Shown piece after piece: positions 1 to 10,989 of a stretch of 64,000 bases of DNA (within the stretch, counting starts at the first letter, position 1; the number at the start of each line of letters is the position of its first letter). The position numbers and the translations under genes were made by a program. Location of the stretch: contig JAUCEF010000013.1 in the NCBI GenBank assembly GCA_033558025.1, forward strand, positions 3,961,001 through 4,025,000, given 5' to 3'. The notes below the pieces were generated by a model. The model was not told the DNA's origin, did not search any database, and saw nothing but the letters and a program-made list of their open reading frames with translations. Source of the stretch: Phytophthora sp. 'mugwort'. Taxonomy: Eukaryota; Oomycota; Peronosporomycetes; Peronosporales; Peronosporaceae.

Positions 1-2336
1 GGAAGCCACGCTCACATTTGGTGCAGCCATACCTGGATTTCTTGGCGACTTCTCTGAGACTGCATAGATAACACTTGAGCTTACCATTGCTGTGTTGCGT
101 TGTGTTGGGGGTGATGATGTGCAGGGAGGTGTCAGATCCAACGACGTCATCCTAGGGTTCGCGCTGGCGTTTCTTCTCACGGCGCAATCGCTGCTTCCTG
201 ATTGCCTTTTCATTCCGCGTCAAACTGTCGGCAACTTGCCGCTTGAACTCGCGCAGGCTTGAGGTCGCGGTAGTTATTCTCTTCAGCAGCGCAAATGCGT
301 TGATGATCGCAAGGTCGATAAGTCACGTGAAAAGCGTCATGTCCAGCCGCTTCTCACGTCGACGAGTTGGGTTTGTTGCTCGAAGCTGATCCACGCAGTC
401 TACTCCGTTCATGAAATGGTTGTAGACAGCGATAACAGTGGGAGCCATGAAAAAAAAATCTCCCGGTGTTGAACACAGTCATCTGTCCATCGCTAGGATA
501 GCGGCCATGGCAGTACGCCACAGCTTGATCTGATGCTCTACGCAGCGTCGAGTAGACGATGTTGAACGCAAGTCGTTGGAATAGAAGATGACTACCTTGC
601 GAGCTTTGTATGCAACGTAGCCCGCTCTCTCTGCCATCACGATTGTCGGACGATATTCTGTCCGCTGCGCTTTGGGCAGCCTCCGTTGAGCTTTCTGATG
701 TTCTGTCGCCTTCGTGTTCCAGTCCGATTCGAGATCAACTGCTGCTAGCAACTCCCATTCTCCACGATCGGCTTCAGCAACACGTAGAACGGAGGCTTCC
801 ACTGCCGGCTTGTTCCACTTGTCAATCAGGTTTATTGGCACGGTGCCAGTGGTGTGCATCTCTCCATCCGTGAACGCCAACAAGGCCCTTGCAAAAATGT
901 GACTCGTGTAGAAATTGTCCGAGACAGTGAGTCGGTAGCCGGTGGGGGAACGTAGTTGCTTTGTCTGGTGCCAGATCATCGCCATCCAAAGCGCTGTCGC
1001 CGACTTGGCAGCCACAGGAACATCTTCGCATCGAAGTATGTTGTAGACTGGGGTGCGAAGCACTGGGAACTGCTCTGAGTATCGCTGCACGGGATATGTT
1101 GGTTGGGTGTTGCCGGATGAATTATCCCAAATCGAGTGCACATACAATGCATTCCAGCTGACAACAGCGTAAAACCGAGCGCCTTATTTGTCCGGCTTTG
1201 ACGGCATGTACGTTCGCGCTCGCGAGCGAGCCTTGGTTCGGACAGTCATCTCGTCAATGCTACTCACGCCTGTCGGAACTGCAAACTCAGCAAAGCGCTT
1301 TTGGAGGTGCGCCAGCAGCACTCCGCTGTGCCATAGCGGGTCGCGCACCTTGTCAGTATTCCGGTCGTTGGGTGCGTGAAATGTCAATGCGCGGATGGTC
1401 TGGAATCTCGTTCGCGGCATCGTCTCCATAAAGGCCGACTGGCTGAATAAACGCTTGTCAGACCAGAACTTAGTAATGTTATTCAGCGGGCAAACGCTCA
1501 TTGCAATCTCTAGCCCACAATAGGCGTTGAACTCACTCTCTTTAGTCGCGGTGATCTGCGGGCAGTTAAAGTGACCGATGTCCACTTTTGCAGGCTTCGC
1601 CGGAAAGCTCCTGTGAAACAGAGGGCGAAGTGTCCGTGCTCGGCATTGTCTTGGTAAGCCTTGGCAACCTTGGCTTCCGTGACAACATGAAGCTCGCTCT
1701 GCGGATTTCGTGACTCCATGTACGATTTTCCAAGAGCACTTGGCTGGTATACGTAGTTAGGCTGCTCGATACCAGCTGACACTGCGCCATCGCTGACAGC
1801 CGTACACTGAGCTTCCTCATCAATCTGCCCTTCGCTGCGGGCCTGTGCACCACCATTGAAATGATCGCCGTGATCGTGATAGCCGACGCCAATATCTGCT
1901 GACCATGCACAACGTGTACGCCGCCATGAAGTTGTCCAGAACGAGCGAGCGGGACGCCGACTTCACGCTGAGTGCCGCCGGCAACTTGTCCGCTTCCTGT
2001 GTTTGGAGCGCCACCACTAGCCTGTACACTCTCCGTGGATTGAGCGACTTTGGCAAGATCAGGACTGTGGGTGACATCCGCGCCACCGTCGACCTGGGGG
2101 CTGCTGCCGACCTGGTGCCCGTGGGCGAGATGCACGCCGCCGTCGACAGGGACGCCACTACCGAGCTGGGGGCCATGGCTATCTTCGGCGTCATCACCTC
2201 TGAACTGCATCTCGAAGTCATCGACGTCATCGGTCACTAGCTTGTCCCAGGCGTCGACAAGTGAATCCAGCGCGATGTCCTCGATATGAAAGCCCTGGTC
2301 AAGGGCCTCCCATTCTCCTACAGCCTCGTTCTCCAT
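1..2336 (-). pseudogene. Decayed piggyBac-family transposase (DDE_Tnp_1_7), open at the window edge
   Basis: Cut-and-paste DNA transposase remnant read from 2336 leftwards in at least three frames (2336-1566, 1585-1184, 1147-479, then about 435-1). The N-terminal ORF is Gly/His/Val-rich and low complexity. Family landmarks follow in order: RFQTIRALTFH, then SIDEMTVRTKAR with YMPSKPDK (first Asp region), VSDNFYTS (second Asp), and NGVDCVDQLRATNPTRRR near 310-400 (third Asp). The first 80 bases encode a C-terminal Cys-rich zinc ribbon (CTKCERGF), so the 3' end lies outside the window. Frame changes and stops between these blocks mean no active protein. The family assignment rests on the order of these motifs and is firm; the exact ends are not, and I did not identify terminal repeats or a TTAA target site. 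Confidence 0.85.
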
Positions 2337-2940
2337 CCTGCCCCCTGTTCGCTATCCACCGAAAACATGAATGGCAGTTTGTCGTTAGAGACCGGCGGTT
2401 ACAAACCACCCCTGGTGGTGTGGAGAGCATCTGCAAGGGGTCAGTATGGACCCCTATGACGTCGTGCCGTAGCCTGTCGCGTCAGTGCAGATTTTTGACC
2501 AATTAGTGCAGCGCCCTCGCCTGTGTTAGAGATCCGCTGGGACCGGTATGTGCGCCAGTTACTAAATAGTCAAATGTCATCCTTATCTCATCATTTGGTG
2601 CTCTAATGTTAATACAATTGCACTAAAATCACTTCTAAAGTATTTCAGTAACCCATCTCCGAGTACTCCAGATAGCTTTTGACGTTAATTCTAAATTATC
2701 ATAGTTCAAATTATATAAATTCATATATATTGGGTATGAACTATTTACGGCCATAATACTTAAGCATAGGTTATCCCCACCAATATATTCAGAAGTAATG
2801 TTGTACGAGCAACGTTGCTGGGGAATTTAGAATCATACACACCCTTATTTACTAAGCTTTTCTGATAGATTTACTTGATTTACTGATATATAAACCTTCA
2901 CATCAAGTTAATGGCAGACGTTTAGGGTTAAACATAATAG
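2337..2940. other. AT-rich intergenic stretch, no gene seen
   Basis: The first 180 bases could be 5' leader of the piggyBac remnant. The rest is AT-rich, stop-dense in all frames and shows no recognisable protein, RNA or repeat. Confidence 0.6.
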
Positions 2941-3216
2941 ATGATCTTCCGGGGCTATTATTGGCAAAAATCTGAGTTTAGCGACTCGGTAAACTACATA
3001 AGTACACTGTCAACCATCGAGTGCGATCTGATATGCATGACCATGGGGTATTCTGGCTCGGTGCCACTAAAGTGGGGGTACACGACTTATGGCAACAGGG
3101 AAACGCTAATTTGGCAAGGTCGACGGTGCATACCGAGTCGTTACCCAAGTCACTACAAGTTAGAGTGCCTGATGGGTGGCAAATGGCACGCCTTTAATTA
3201 CCTTTATGTTATCTAG
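2941..3216 (+). CDS. Small orphan ORF, 91 residues, function unknown
   Basis: An ATG-initiated ORF inside AT-rich intergenic sequence. The product has many aromatic residues (Tyr, Trp) and four Cys, including the pair in CDLICM. It has no obvious signal peptide or membrane segment, and I do not recognise a family. The codon mix is less GC-biased at third positions than the housekeeping genes to the right. It may be a chance ORF or a decayed gene; the only support is its length in an AT-rich context. Confidence 0.25.
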   Translation: MIFRGYYWQKSEFSDSVNYISTLSTIECDLICMTMGYSGSVPLKWGYTTYGNRETLIWQGRRCIPSRYPSHYKLECLMGGKWHAFNYLYVI

Positions 3217-3516
3217 CCAAAACCCGTACTCCTGTTTAGCTAAGTAAGAAATACATTTGAATCCTTGTTAAACGCAACCGCTGCGACCGTTTCCTTGATT
3301 AGTATATTACAACATGTAAGCTGCCAAAATCGATGGCGGCCACCACCAGGGCCTCCGAATATGGCATTTTTATTTATTGGACCCTTGCAAGCAAAATGAA
3401 TTATGTGATAAGCTCTCGTGAGGTGGAAAGCAATTTATGGCATGACTCGACAACTCGAAATAAATAACGGAGTAATTGAAGAAAATGCAGTACATGTAAT
3501 CAAATGTATTAGCAAC
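3217..3516. other. Intergenic, nothing recognised
   Basis: AT-rich sequence between the orphan ORF and the 3' end of the hAT remnant. I see no coding signal or repeat. Confidence 0.5.
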
Positions 3517-5291
3517 TCAACTAAGTGATCTAGTTAGGACGAATGACATGTTGCTGGCATTCCAATAGCTGTGGTTCTCGCGCAGAAACAAAATCATCTC
3601 TAGCTTTGCTGGCAGTAGACCGTGGCGCTGATGTCCGAAGGTAACGCGGGTAACGCTGAAGAAGCGCTCTACCACGTTAGACGTTGAGGGGATTGTCGTC
3701 AAAAGATTGTAACTGACCGCGGAATGCTGTAGGTGGCAGCGCTTGCGGAGACGCTCGACAAAAAAAGTCTTGATCATCGTCGTCCGATTCGCTCTCGGTC
3801 TCCGTTGGCTTCGCAAATGGAAGCAGCGCCGCCTTTTCTGCACGCCTCAAACGGTTTTGCCGACCTCTCAGGACGCGTACACAGCCCGACTCAAAGTCGG
3901 GACTGTGAACAATAGTCGCGCGAGGACCTACATAATAATAGTAATTAAATAAATAATATCAACACGTAGTCATCGGATGTACGCTCGTACCGAGGTATGT
4001 CGTGAAGTGTGGCTTGGTCGAAATGAGTTTGTCGAACCACTGACAAACATCCAGCGAATCGACGTCTTGACCTTGAAGCGCCTTCGAGACCGATTCGATG
4101 TCCTTTAGCTCCTTGTACAAAGCACGAAGTTCCTTGTTAGCAGATGGTGCCGACATCATCTCCACGATGTCGTCGTCCTCGGCATCTAGAAACTCCAGCA
4201 GCTGAAAATAGCGCTTGACCATATTAAAGGTCGTGCTCCATCGGGTATCTTGCCTGATAACAGGCCGTAGCTCCGTTTTTAAACTTTAAAAATTAATAAA
4301 AATTGGTTAGTTAGTTAGAAATATTAATCAAATGAATACACATTTTCTTACCGAAGTTTTGCCGATTGGGTGAGCGTTCTCAGTTTAATCATCAATGCTT
4401 GTACACAGCCAAGTCATCCTCGTGCTGTACCAAATGCTGTTGCAGGGCGCGAAGTAGGCGGTGGATGGCGCACCCCACTAACGGAATTCCCATGAGCGTA
4501 GCCAGCAAACGGCTGACCGAACAATTGTCACCGACAATAAAGATGCACCGCTCGAGCTGCACCCCGTAATGTCGCGCCAGCATAGACGCGAGAAAGTCAA
4601 GGTGCGCTCGAGGCAGATAGGTCGTCGTCCGGCTCGTTGGGCAAAAGGATCCATGCTCAGCAATACAGTGGACAGTTGGTCGTGTTTCTCAAAGCAGGCA
4701 AACCAGGCGACGTAATGCTCCGATGCGTGTGTCCAGCCGTCCGTCATGATGCTAAAGCGAGGGGATATCTTCTCTGCGATCGCACGCTCGACAGCTCGCA
4801 TCACTCCGTCTATACCCTGTCTAAGAGTTTCTTGGGAGATGGGGTCCAGATTCGAGTACCTAATTTTATGTATCCATCCACAATTTAGCATATGTTAATT
4901 GTAATACTTAGTAAAATAAAATAAACTCAAGTACAGAATATATAACGTACCGTCTCGCTTCCCGACTTTCGCAGAACGCAATAGGGAGATTGGACTGGAT
5001 CATCCAGCCCATCCAGCTGTACAGATTCTGGAAGGAGTGGCGGACGAAGTTAACGAGGGAGCCCGTCTCGGCTGTCGTTGCGTCGAGCATGGCGTGCTCG
5101 TAGTCCGGATGCTCACGACTCACGTGCTGCATCAGGTTCGAATAGCCATTTCGGTTGGTCTTCTTCCGGACCGTGCCGCACCGACAGCGAAAGTACTCGG
5201 GAATAGTCTCGTCGTACTTGTTGCGGCACGGCCTGAAGAAGAAGCCCGAGATCTGGGCGTTGGTAAAGCGTGGGCGACCGGCTGTGGCCAT
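3517..5291 (-). pseudogene. Decayed hAT-family transposase with BED zinc finger
   Basis: Starts at ATG 5291 with a BED-type finger (about residues 35-62: CRCGTV, then NLMQHVSREH). It continues after an apparent intron near 4900 with the RNase-H-like segment containing FSIMTDGWTHASEHYVAW (first catalytic Asp region), then in another frame with FIVGDNCSVSRLLATLMG and a degraded 'HRLN' block (AIHRLLRALQ). Next comes MVKRYFQLLEFLDAEDDD (4222-3959). The C-terminal hAT dimerisation segment is TSNVVERFFSVTR at 3843-3517. The break near 4590 and the stops between 4390 and 4220 kill it. The family assignment is secure from BED plus hAT_C; exon boundaries are guesses. Confidence 0.85.
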
Positions 5292-5674
5292 TGTCGTTAT
5301 TGGATGGAGGTTGGGTTGGGGTGTAGAAAGGAAAATAAATTGTGAATGGTTGGTTCTGGTAGATTGGTGGTTGCCAGGCGAAACATTTTTTTTAGGCTTT
5401 TAAATATATAATTATATTTTTTACAGATGTAAAATAAGTTATTGTAGGTCAGCTCAGACCCCGAGAAATAAATCATCACATCAGTATTTATTTAAATAAT
5501 GCTATGGACGAATAACATTATCTCTCCGACCAAACTTGATCATAGTATAGTGCATATTAGCCAATGAGATTATTCTCCGATTCATTTTAGCCAATGAAAA
5601 CTAGCTTCAAAGTTTTTGGCGAGTCAAATCGCTTAAAGATTTTCAGTTTCATCCAATAATAACGCGAATAGAGC
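5292..5674. other. Spacer between hAT and Crypton remnants
   Basis: AT-rich around 5385-5560. It presumably holds the 5' end of the hAT element and the left end of the Crypton. I could not find a terminal inverted repeat, and a Crypton would not have one. Confidence 0.4.
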
Positions 5675-7836
5675 TTGCAGTCGGAAGCAGAGCGATTCCG
5701 ACGTATCTGGTCGGAGCTGATGCCCAGATTTGTGTATCGTGCTACAAACGTGTGGTGTGCCACATATCACTCGCGCGTATTTGCCGCCTCTCCGACCAAT
5801 AACGATGAGCCTGAACGACTTGAAGCCTGCCAACACCAAGCGCGCACGAGCGAGGTCATGAACGCGTTCGAGCGCTTCCTCTCCGCCGAGATCACGAGCA
5901 TGGATCATGTTAGGACATTGGTCGTCGCGGACCTAAGCCGTGCAGGCGGTATTCTAGTGACGCTAATGGACAAGTTTGGCGTGTACCTGGCATTTCACTC
6001 AGGAGCATGGGGGCAGCACCTGTCGCGCCACTCCGTCGCTCAATATTTCCGCCAGGTGAAGTGCTGGCTTCCGGACGAGTATCCTGTCCAAGGCGGCACT
6101 GTAGCACGGCAGCTGCTGAGCATAGGGCTCACGCTTGAGCAGCACTGTATCAAGCGCGAAAGTGGTGGATTTGTCAAAAAGGCGGTTGCATGTACGAAGG
6201 AGGATCTCAAGAAGATGACAAGGTATCTGTATTCAACGGCTAGCTGTGCGTCAGACTACCAAGATGTAGCTCTGTTATGCCTCTTGTGGTACCTCTTGGG
6301 CCGCGCTTCGGACCTGACCTTCGTTCGGAAGCAGCAGCTCTCCATAGGTGCTGGCAACGTGTTCTTCATCCGCTTCATCCGCATGAAGACGTCCGTCGAG
6401 CAGGTACTGTCGCTCTCCCCCGATGCTGACTTCGCGACTTGTCCGCTGCTGGAGCTCGCTCTGGCTTTCATCACCAGGCGTCGCCGTGCGCAGCGATCCT
6501 CAACCACTTACTAGTGCAGTCGAAAAACGTTCCCGTTGAGCTGACCGACTCCATCCCGTTGCTGGACCTGCTTGAGGAAACCGGCACCCTGGGTTCTTCT
6601 CAGGCGTCGACGAAAAGCAGCACAGTCCACACGTCGCCGACGATTGGTATTCACGCTCTTGTCAACCGCTTGCTCGATCGTGTCGCTGGACCCGCTGGAG
6701 TCGAAGAGCCGCTAACCTCTTATTCGTTTCGACGCCGCGGTGCCCAGCATGCCAACGCGTGCTCAGAGCTGACGGCGCGTGGATCTTCGATCGCGGAGCC
6801 TGGAACTTGACCACGACGAACAAAGCCTTCGCCTACGTCTTCAATACTCCGAAAGAAGGCCATCAAGTCGCGAAGGTACTGAGCGGAATGGCGCCAAAGC
6901 AAGCCTCTGTTCTTCCATCGCTGGAAGTCTTCGACTCGGCAACACAAGAGCAGATTAGGGAGGTTAGCCACAAGCTCTTCAACGCAAGTCATGCGCTGGG
7001 TAACAAGGCCTTCAACGTTTGCGCTGCTGTGAGAGACATTCTGACAGCAACCATCATCCTCCACTACCCGTCACTGATGAAGACCAACGCGCAGGGGCCA
7101 GCGATGACAACGATCCAGCGCTGCGCCAAGGCCTCTGGGGTGACCACGTCGAACCCGCTTGCTTGGTCACTGCAACTCACGAAGTCTGCTGATCCCGCTC
7201 ACATCACTGCGGACGACTTGACGGAAGGAAACATGAAGGCCAAAGTTGCGTTCGATCATCAGCTGCATTGATAGAAATGTTAATCGCGGTCAACTGTCGC
7301 CTCGAGGCTCGGGTCAACTTGCTAGAAGCTACAAGCATCAACACTGGAGAGAACACATCAGACACCGCGGTGAGCAGGCAAAGCGACCACGAGATGAAGA
7401 TGAAAACGTACCAGTGAAGCGCCGACGTAGATCGAAGACGATACCTCTCGTCGACACCTGGTTTGCGTGGTACACGGCAGTTCCGCGTGGATGGCTGAGT
7501 ACTAACAAGCACAAGAAGTCGGACGCCAAGCACCTCGTGGCCTTGATGAAGCTCTTCATTGAAGACGGATACGCGCTCGACGAGTTGTCACTGAGCTACA
7601 AGGATAATGTCCGCCAGCTTGGAGAGATAGCACCGAGCAAAGTCGTGGCGTACCTCCGCGCGCGAAACGAACCGTCAACGGGATCTAACGCTGTGCTCAA
7701 GGAGCTTCGTCATCTGCATCGCGAGGGAAGCCTCAATGATCTCATCAGCGCCTACCACCAACGTCTTGCAATCGGTAAAATTGTAGACCCTGCGCCACTC
7801 CATCACCAAGGCACACTCAGGCCGCTTCTGTAATAC
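5675..7836 (+). pseudogene. Crypton-type tyrosine recombinase element, frameshifted
   Basis: Four overlapping open segments in changing frames (5675-6514, 6439-6810, 6759-7271, 7246-7833) together form one Crypton transposase. These elements move through a tyrosine recombinase, not a DDE transposase. The catalytic landmarks are a first Arg in LLGRASDLTF (near 6300), a degenerate H-x-x-R block SYSFRRRGAQHAN (near 6720-6755), and the nucleophile Tyr in NKAFAYVFNT (near 6820-6850), followed by VAKVLSGM. The C-terminal region (about 7420-7833) has the W-x-x-WY and IxDP features of oomycete Cryptons. The segment opens with TTG, not ATG, so the true start was lost or lies in an exon I did not find. 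At least three frame changes make this copy inactive. Confidence 0.75.
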
Positions 7837-7931
7837 AACACGCCGTGTTCACCCGTATCCTTGTGGTCGGTGCTTCCGTAGATGTCGCTCGCTTAGAGGT
7901 CTGCCACAGTCAAGAGGGTATAGAGCAGTTT

Positions 7932-7998
7932 ACCCGGTGGGTGGAATCGAACCACCTCTTTCCCTTTCGGGAGCTCTTCCATTGAGCTACTTCGGTGG
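7932..7998 (-). tRNA. tRNA-like sequence with shortened anticodon arm (pseudo-tRNA or SINE head)
   Basis: Read on the minus strand it has an A-box-like TAGCTCAATGG with a D stem GCTC/GAGC, and a perfect B box GGTTCGATTCC inside a T stem GGTGG/CCACC. Only about 14 nt separate the D and T arms where a normal tRNA needs about 22, and the acceptor strands pair at only about 4 of 7 positions. It is therefore probably a degraded tRNA or the head of a tRNA-derived SINE. No anticodon can be assigned. Confidence 0.4.
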
Positions 7999-8002
7999 TG
8001 GT

Positions 8003-8019
8003 GGGGGGGGGGGGGGGGG
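8003..8019. repeat. Poly-G tract of 17 bases
   Basis: Uninterrupted G run directly beside the tRNA-like sequence. The length is prone to slippage and to sequencing error. Confidence 0.9.
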
Positions 8020-9857
8020 TTAGACAACAACATCGCAGGGGATACTCAGCTGGAGGATCGATGGGGAATTAACGACCACGGTTCTTTGTAGAAGCGACAA
8101 CCCTCTTAGAAATGCCATGGGCACAACCTTTCAATTCACTAGGCCAGGTGGTCAATCGATCACTGAGGTCGCAGGCAAAGTGGCGCAGTCAAAATTGCAC
8201 GTGTTCCACTCATTTGCAAGATGTAACTACGCCTGCCACCAATCAATGTGCCAGTCATTTGCGAGGGGATTTCTTACGGGCTGTATGTCATTTTACGAAA
8301 GCCGCCACAACTTCTGCGATATAAAAATTCTGCGATATGGTCGGATGCTAGTCGGAAATGCGGCGAAGGTCGGAGTCGTGATGACATGGACAACGCCATA
8401 GTCGGAGGCCCTGGCCACCACAAGACCTTTGAGTCCCCTTACCATATGCGCTCGAGTCAGCTACCAGTTCTTCTAGGGCAGCTACAGCGGCGTCTACTAC
8501 GGCATACGAAAGCCGAGACGAAGTGGCTCCGTACCCCCAACCCAGTGCAGTCTGTAGAATCAACTTGACAACGTTAAGCGTGCCTCTTGTCCGACTTCGG
8601 CGACTGACACCCCAACTTCCATTTAGCTTTCATCCGGAAGGACACTGGCACGGGCATTGCGATTTCGTGCGCAACGTTCGAGCAAGAGAAACCTCCTTTG
8701 GTGTGGATCATGTGACCGGTACTATAGGACTAGGAGCTTTGAACTATCAACTGTCATCCCTGAACCCGGGCTTGATACATAGTACTTTTACAGATGAGAA
8801 ACGCCGCCGACAAGATTTAACGAGAGCTGTGAGCACTTTCTGCACAGCGCGCTACAATGGCGCTCAAAGTACTTTGCTACGTGTGGTCGGTGCACTTCAC
8901 CACCGCCAGCTCCTTCGAGACGGACTTCCCGAACGCGCTGAGTAATGCAAACAAGTATTACACCATGCACGCGTACGGCAATATTGTCAGCCAGATCGCA
9001 AGGACAATGTCCGATTTGAAGGCTGATTGTACCAGCCGCGTGGGTTGTTGCTGACGTGTAGACTCCTCCATTCGCTCCATTCTTACGCAATTAGCTGAGT
9101 GGCCAACGATGACTACAGGTTCTTAAAAGTTCATAATTTCTTTAATAAAACAGCAAACTTACTCCACACGCTAGCTTCAGAGCAAGCGGCTACTGTAACG
9201 AAGGCGCTGTACATTGTTGCTTGGTGAGTATCCCCTCTCCTGTTTAAGACCGCGCACGATGTGTACAGGTTGAAGCCGCAAAAAAATTCTAGTGTACAGG
9301 ATGTATGGTGTTGAAGCCTCATAAAAAAAATGCTAGACACGGGTACGTTATCAACTTCGCACGGTATAGTTAAATGCAATCGTTTGGGTCATTTGTGATT
9401 GTTAGGGATGAAGCTTCTTCAGGCTACGCTGGATTCGTTTTTAGTGCCCCGTTCGCTTGAACAGAGATTTGCTACTCAACGGAGCGTACAGTCTGTACGT
9501 TCACGTTGCTGGATGCGAATATTCCCAGACATTGCATAACGCTATAATGAACAGCTGTGCAACACCCGCAGCGTCGTTCAAACCTACGCCGAATTTGAGC
9601 GTCTACGTGAAAGTGTCTACGTTTCGAGGCGACGTAGGCACTTGATTCAAGAAAGTGTTGAACATTTACGGTTGAAAGTGTCGATCAAATAGTTTGATAA
9701 TGATTACAGGAGGATATACCGCTTTACACTTGTCTTCCCAGGCAAAACGAAACTACAACATGGGCTGCAGGTTGTGATAATCGAGTGGTAAGACTATGAA
9801 AGATAAATCGTTGTTGCGCACTTCGGCATGTGCATCTACGGCAATGTAGATGCAGAT
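8020..9857. other. Unassigned degenerate region
   Basis: Short ORFs occur on both strands (for example 8857-9054 plus and 8788-9090 minus), but none shows a domain, and they overlap each other in conflicting frames. Base composition is mixed and resembles decayed repeat sequence. I see no RNA gene. Confidence 0.4.
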
Positions 9858-10320
9858 TGAGTGTGTTGCTGGGCCGGCATTGCATGTAGCAACCAAGTTT
9901 CGCATCAAGGCGTGTTTCCTTCGCTTTACATCGCCCAATCGATGATTGAAGCGCTAGGACTGTTTGCCGACCAATGCATTGACGAGGATCAAGGCATAGC
10001 TGAGTACACTGGTGAGGTTGTAACGTTGCAAAAGTACAACATAAGTCAGTTGGTGAGTGTAGCAGTGTGGGTATTGTGATTTAATATGCAGGTTAAATTC
10101 ATTGTTGTTTCGCTTAGGGTCTACGGCCATCGACCCATCTCTATGGCTTAAGAAATAGTGCTCGGGTCGCTCGATTTTCAATCACGATCCTTTCCCTAGC
10201 GCGGTTGCTAGGAAACGGGACGGTGACGGGGAGGTGAGATGTGGCCTGTATGTGCTCATGCCACCTCAAAGGACACTGAAATTACTATCGACTACGCGAA
10301 TGAGATTGCCATGTAGCAAG
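9858..10320 (+). pseudogene. Dead SET-domain (lysine methyltransferase-like) gene fragment
   Basis: Three ordered SET blocks are visible in different frames. The first is GLFADQCIDEDQGIAEYTGE (about 9958-10020), matching the GLFA...I.EY.GE opening of SET domains. After a plausible 45-nt intron (GTGAGT at about 10053, CAG at about 10092) comes GRSIFNHDPFPSA (10165-10205), matching the GRFxNH core that binds S-adenosylmethionine. The last is DTEITIDYANE (10268-10300), matching the terminal E-x-T-x-DY motif. A TAG sits just before the middle block and the frame changes between blocks. Order and spacing make the call good even though each block is short. It lies directly upstream of a Helitron remnant and may be a captured gene. 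Confidence 0.6.
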
Positions 10321-10989
10321 GCAAATCGGTACATTGTGTTTTGCAGATAGGTACGGCATTATGCTATCTACATTCACTTTTTTACGAGTGGCTTTATAAA
10401 CGTTTATGTAGCCTCAAAGCAATTCATGAGTTCTAGTTTCCATCCTTGAGGCTACAAAACATGTTTTGGCACTCCAGTCTTGCCAGTACGGTCCTCCTTC
10501 GCGAAAAACAGACAATCGACCAAAAGTAATACCACCAATGACGAGACATCGATCCGATACCGCGTCGCGGCAAGCAAGAAGAGTGATTAAATCTATCTCT
10601 GAAAAAAAAACTTCTGGAGGGTTCCGATCACTACTCAAAGCGCACAAGAAAAAAAAATGCCCATGCAGCCTGAAAAAGTGGAAGGCAGCAGAAGCACAAA
10701 AGAGATTTGAACGATTTGAGGAGACCAGAAACGTAACGCTATTGGCCAACTAGCTCCGATCCACACGAAAACAGAGAAAAAGATCACCTAAAAACGGGGC
10801 CGTGAGCATTCCGACCTGGACGATGATGGACAGGGTACGTGACATTTAGATGTAGCACGATAATCTTAAACAATTGCTAATGCTTGTTTTGTATATTATC
10901 GAAGCATTTTGGATGCAGTCTATCGTCCGTTCTAAGAATATGCGGAAATTGCGGTGAGTTTTAGGCAACGTTGTCCACATTATTCTCAG
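10321..10989. other. Spacer with one Lys/Arg-rich ORF (10466-10753, plus)
   Basis: The ORF encodes 95 residues, highly basic (many Lys, Arg and Gln) with no recognised domain. Helitron proteins often begin with a basic coiled region, so it could be the decayed N-terminus of the element that follows. That is inference only. Confidence 0.3.
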
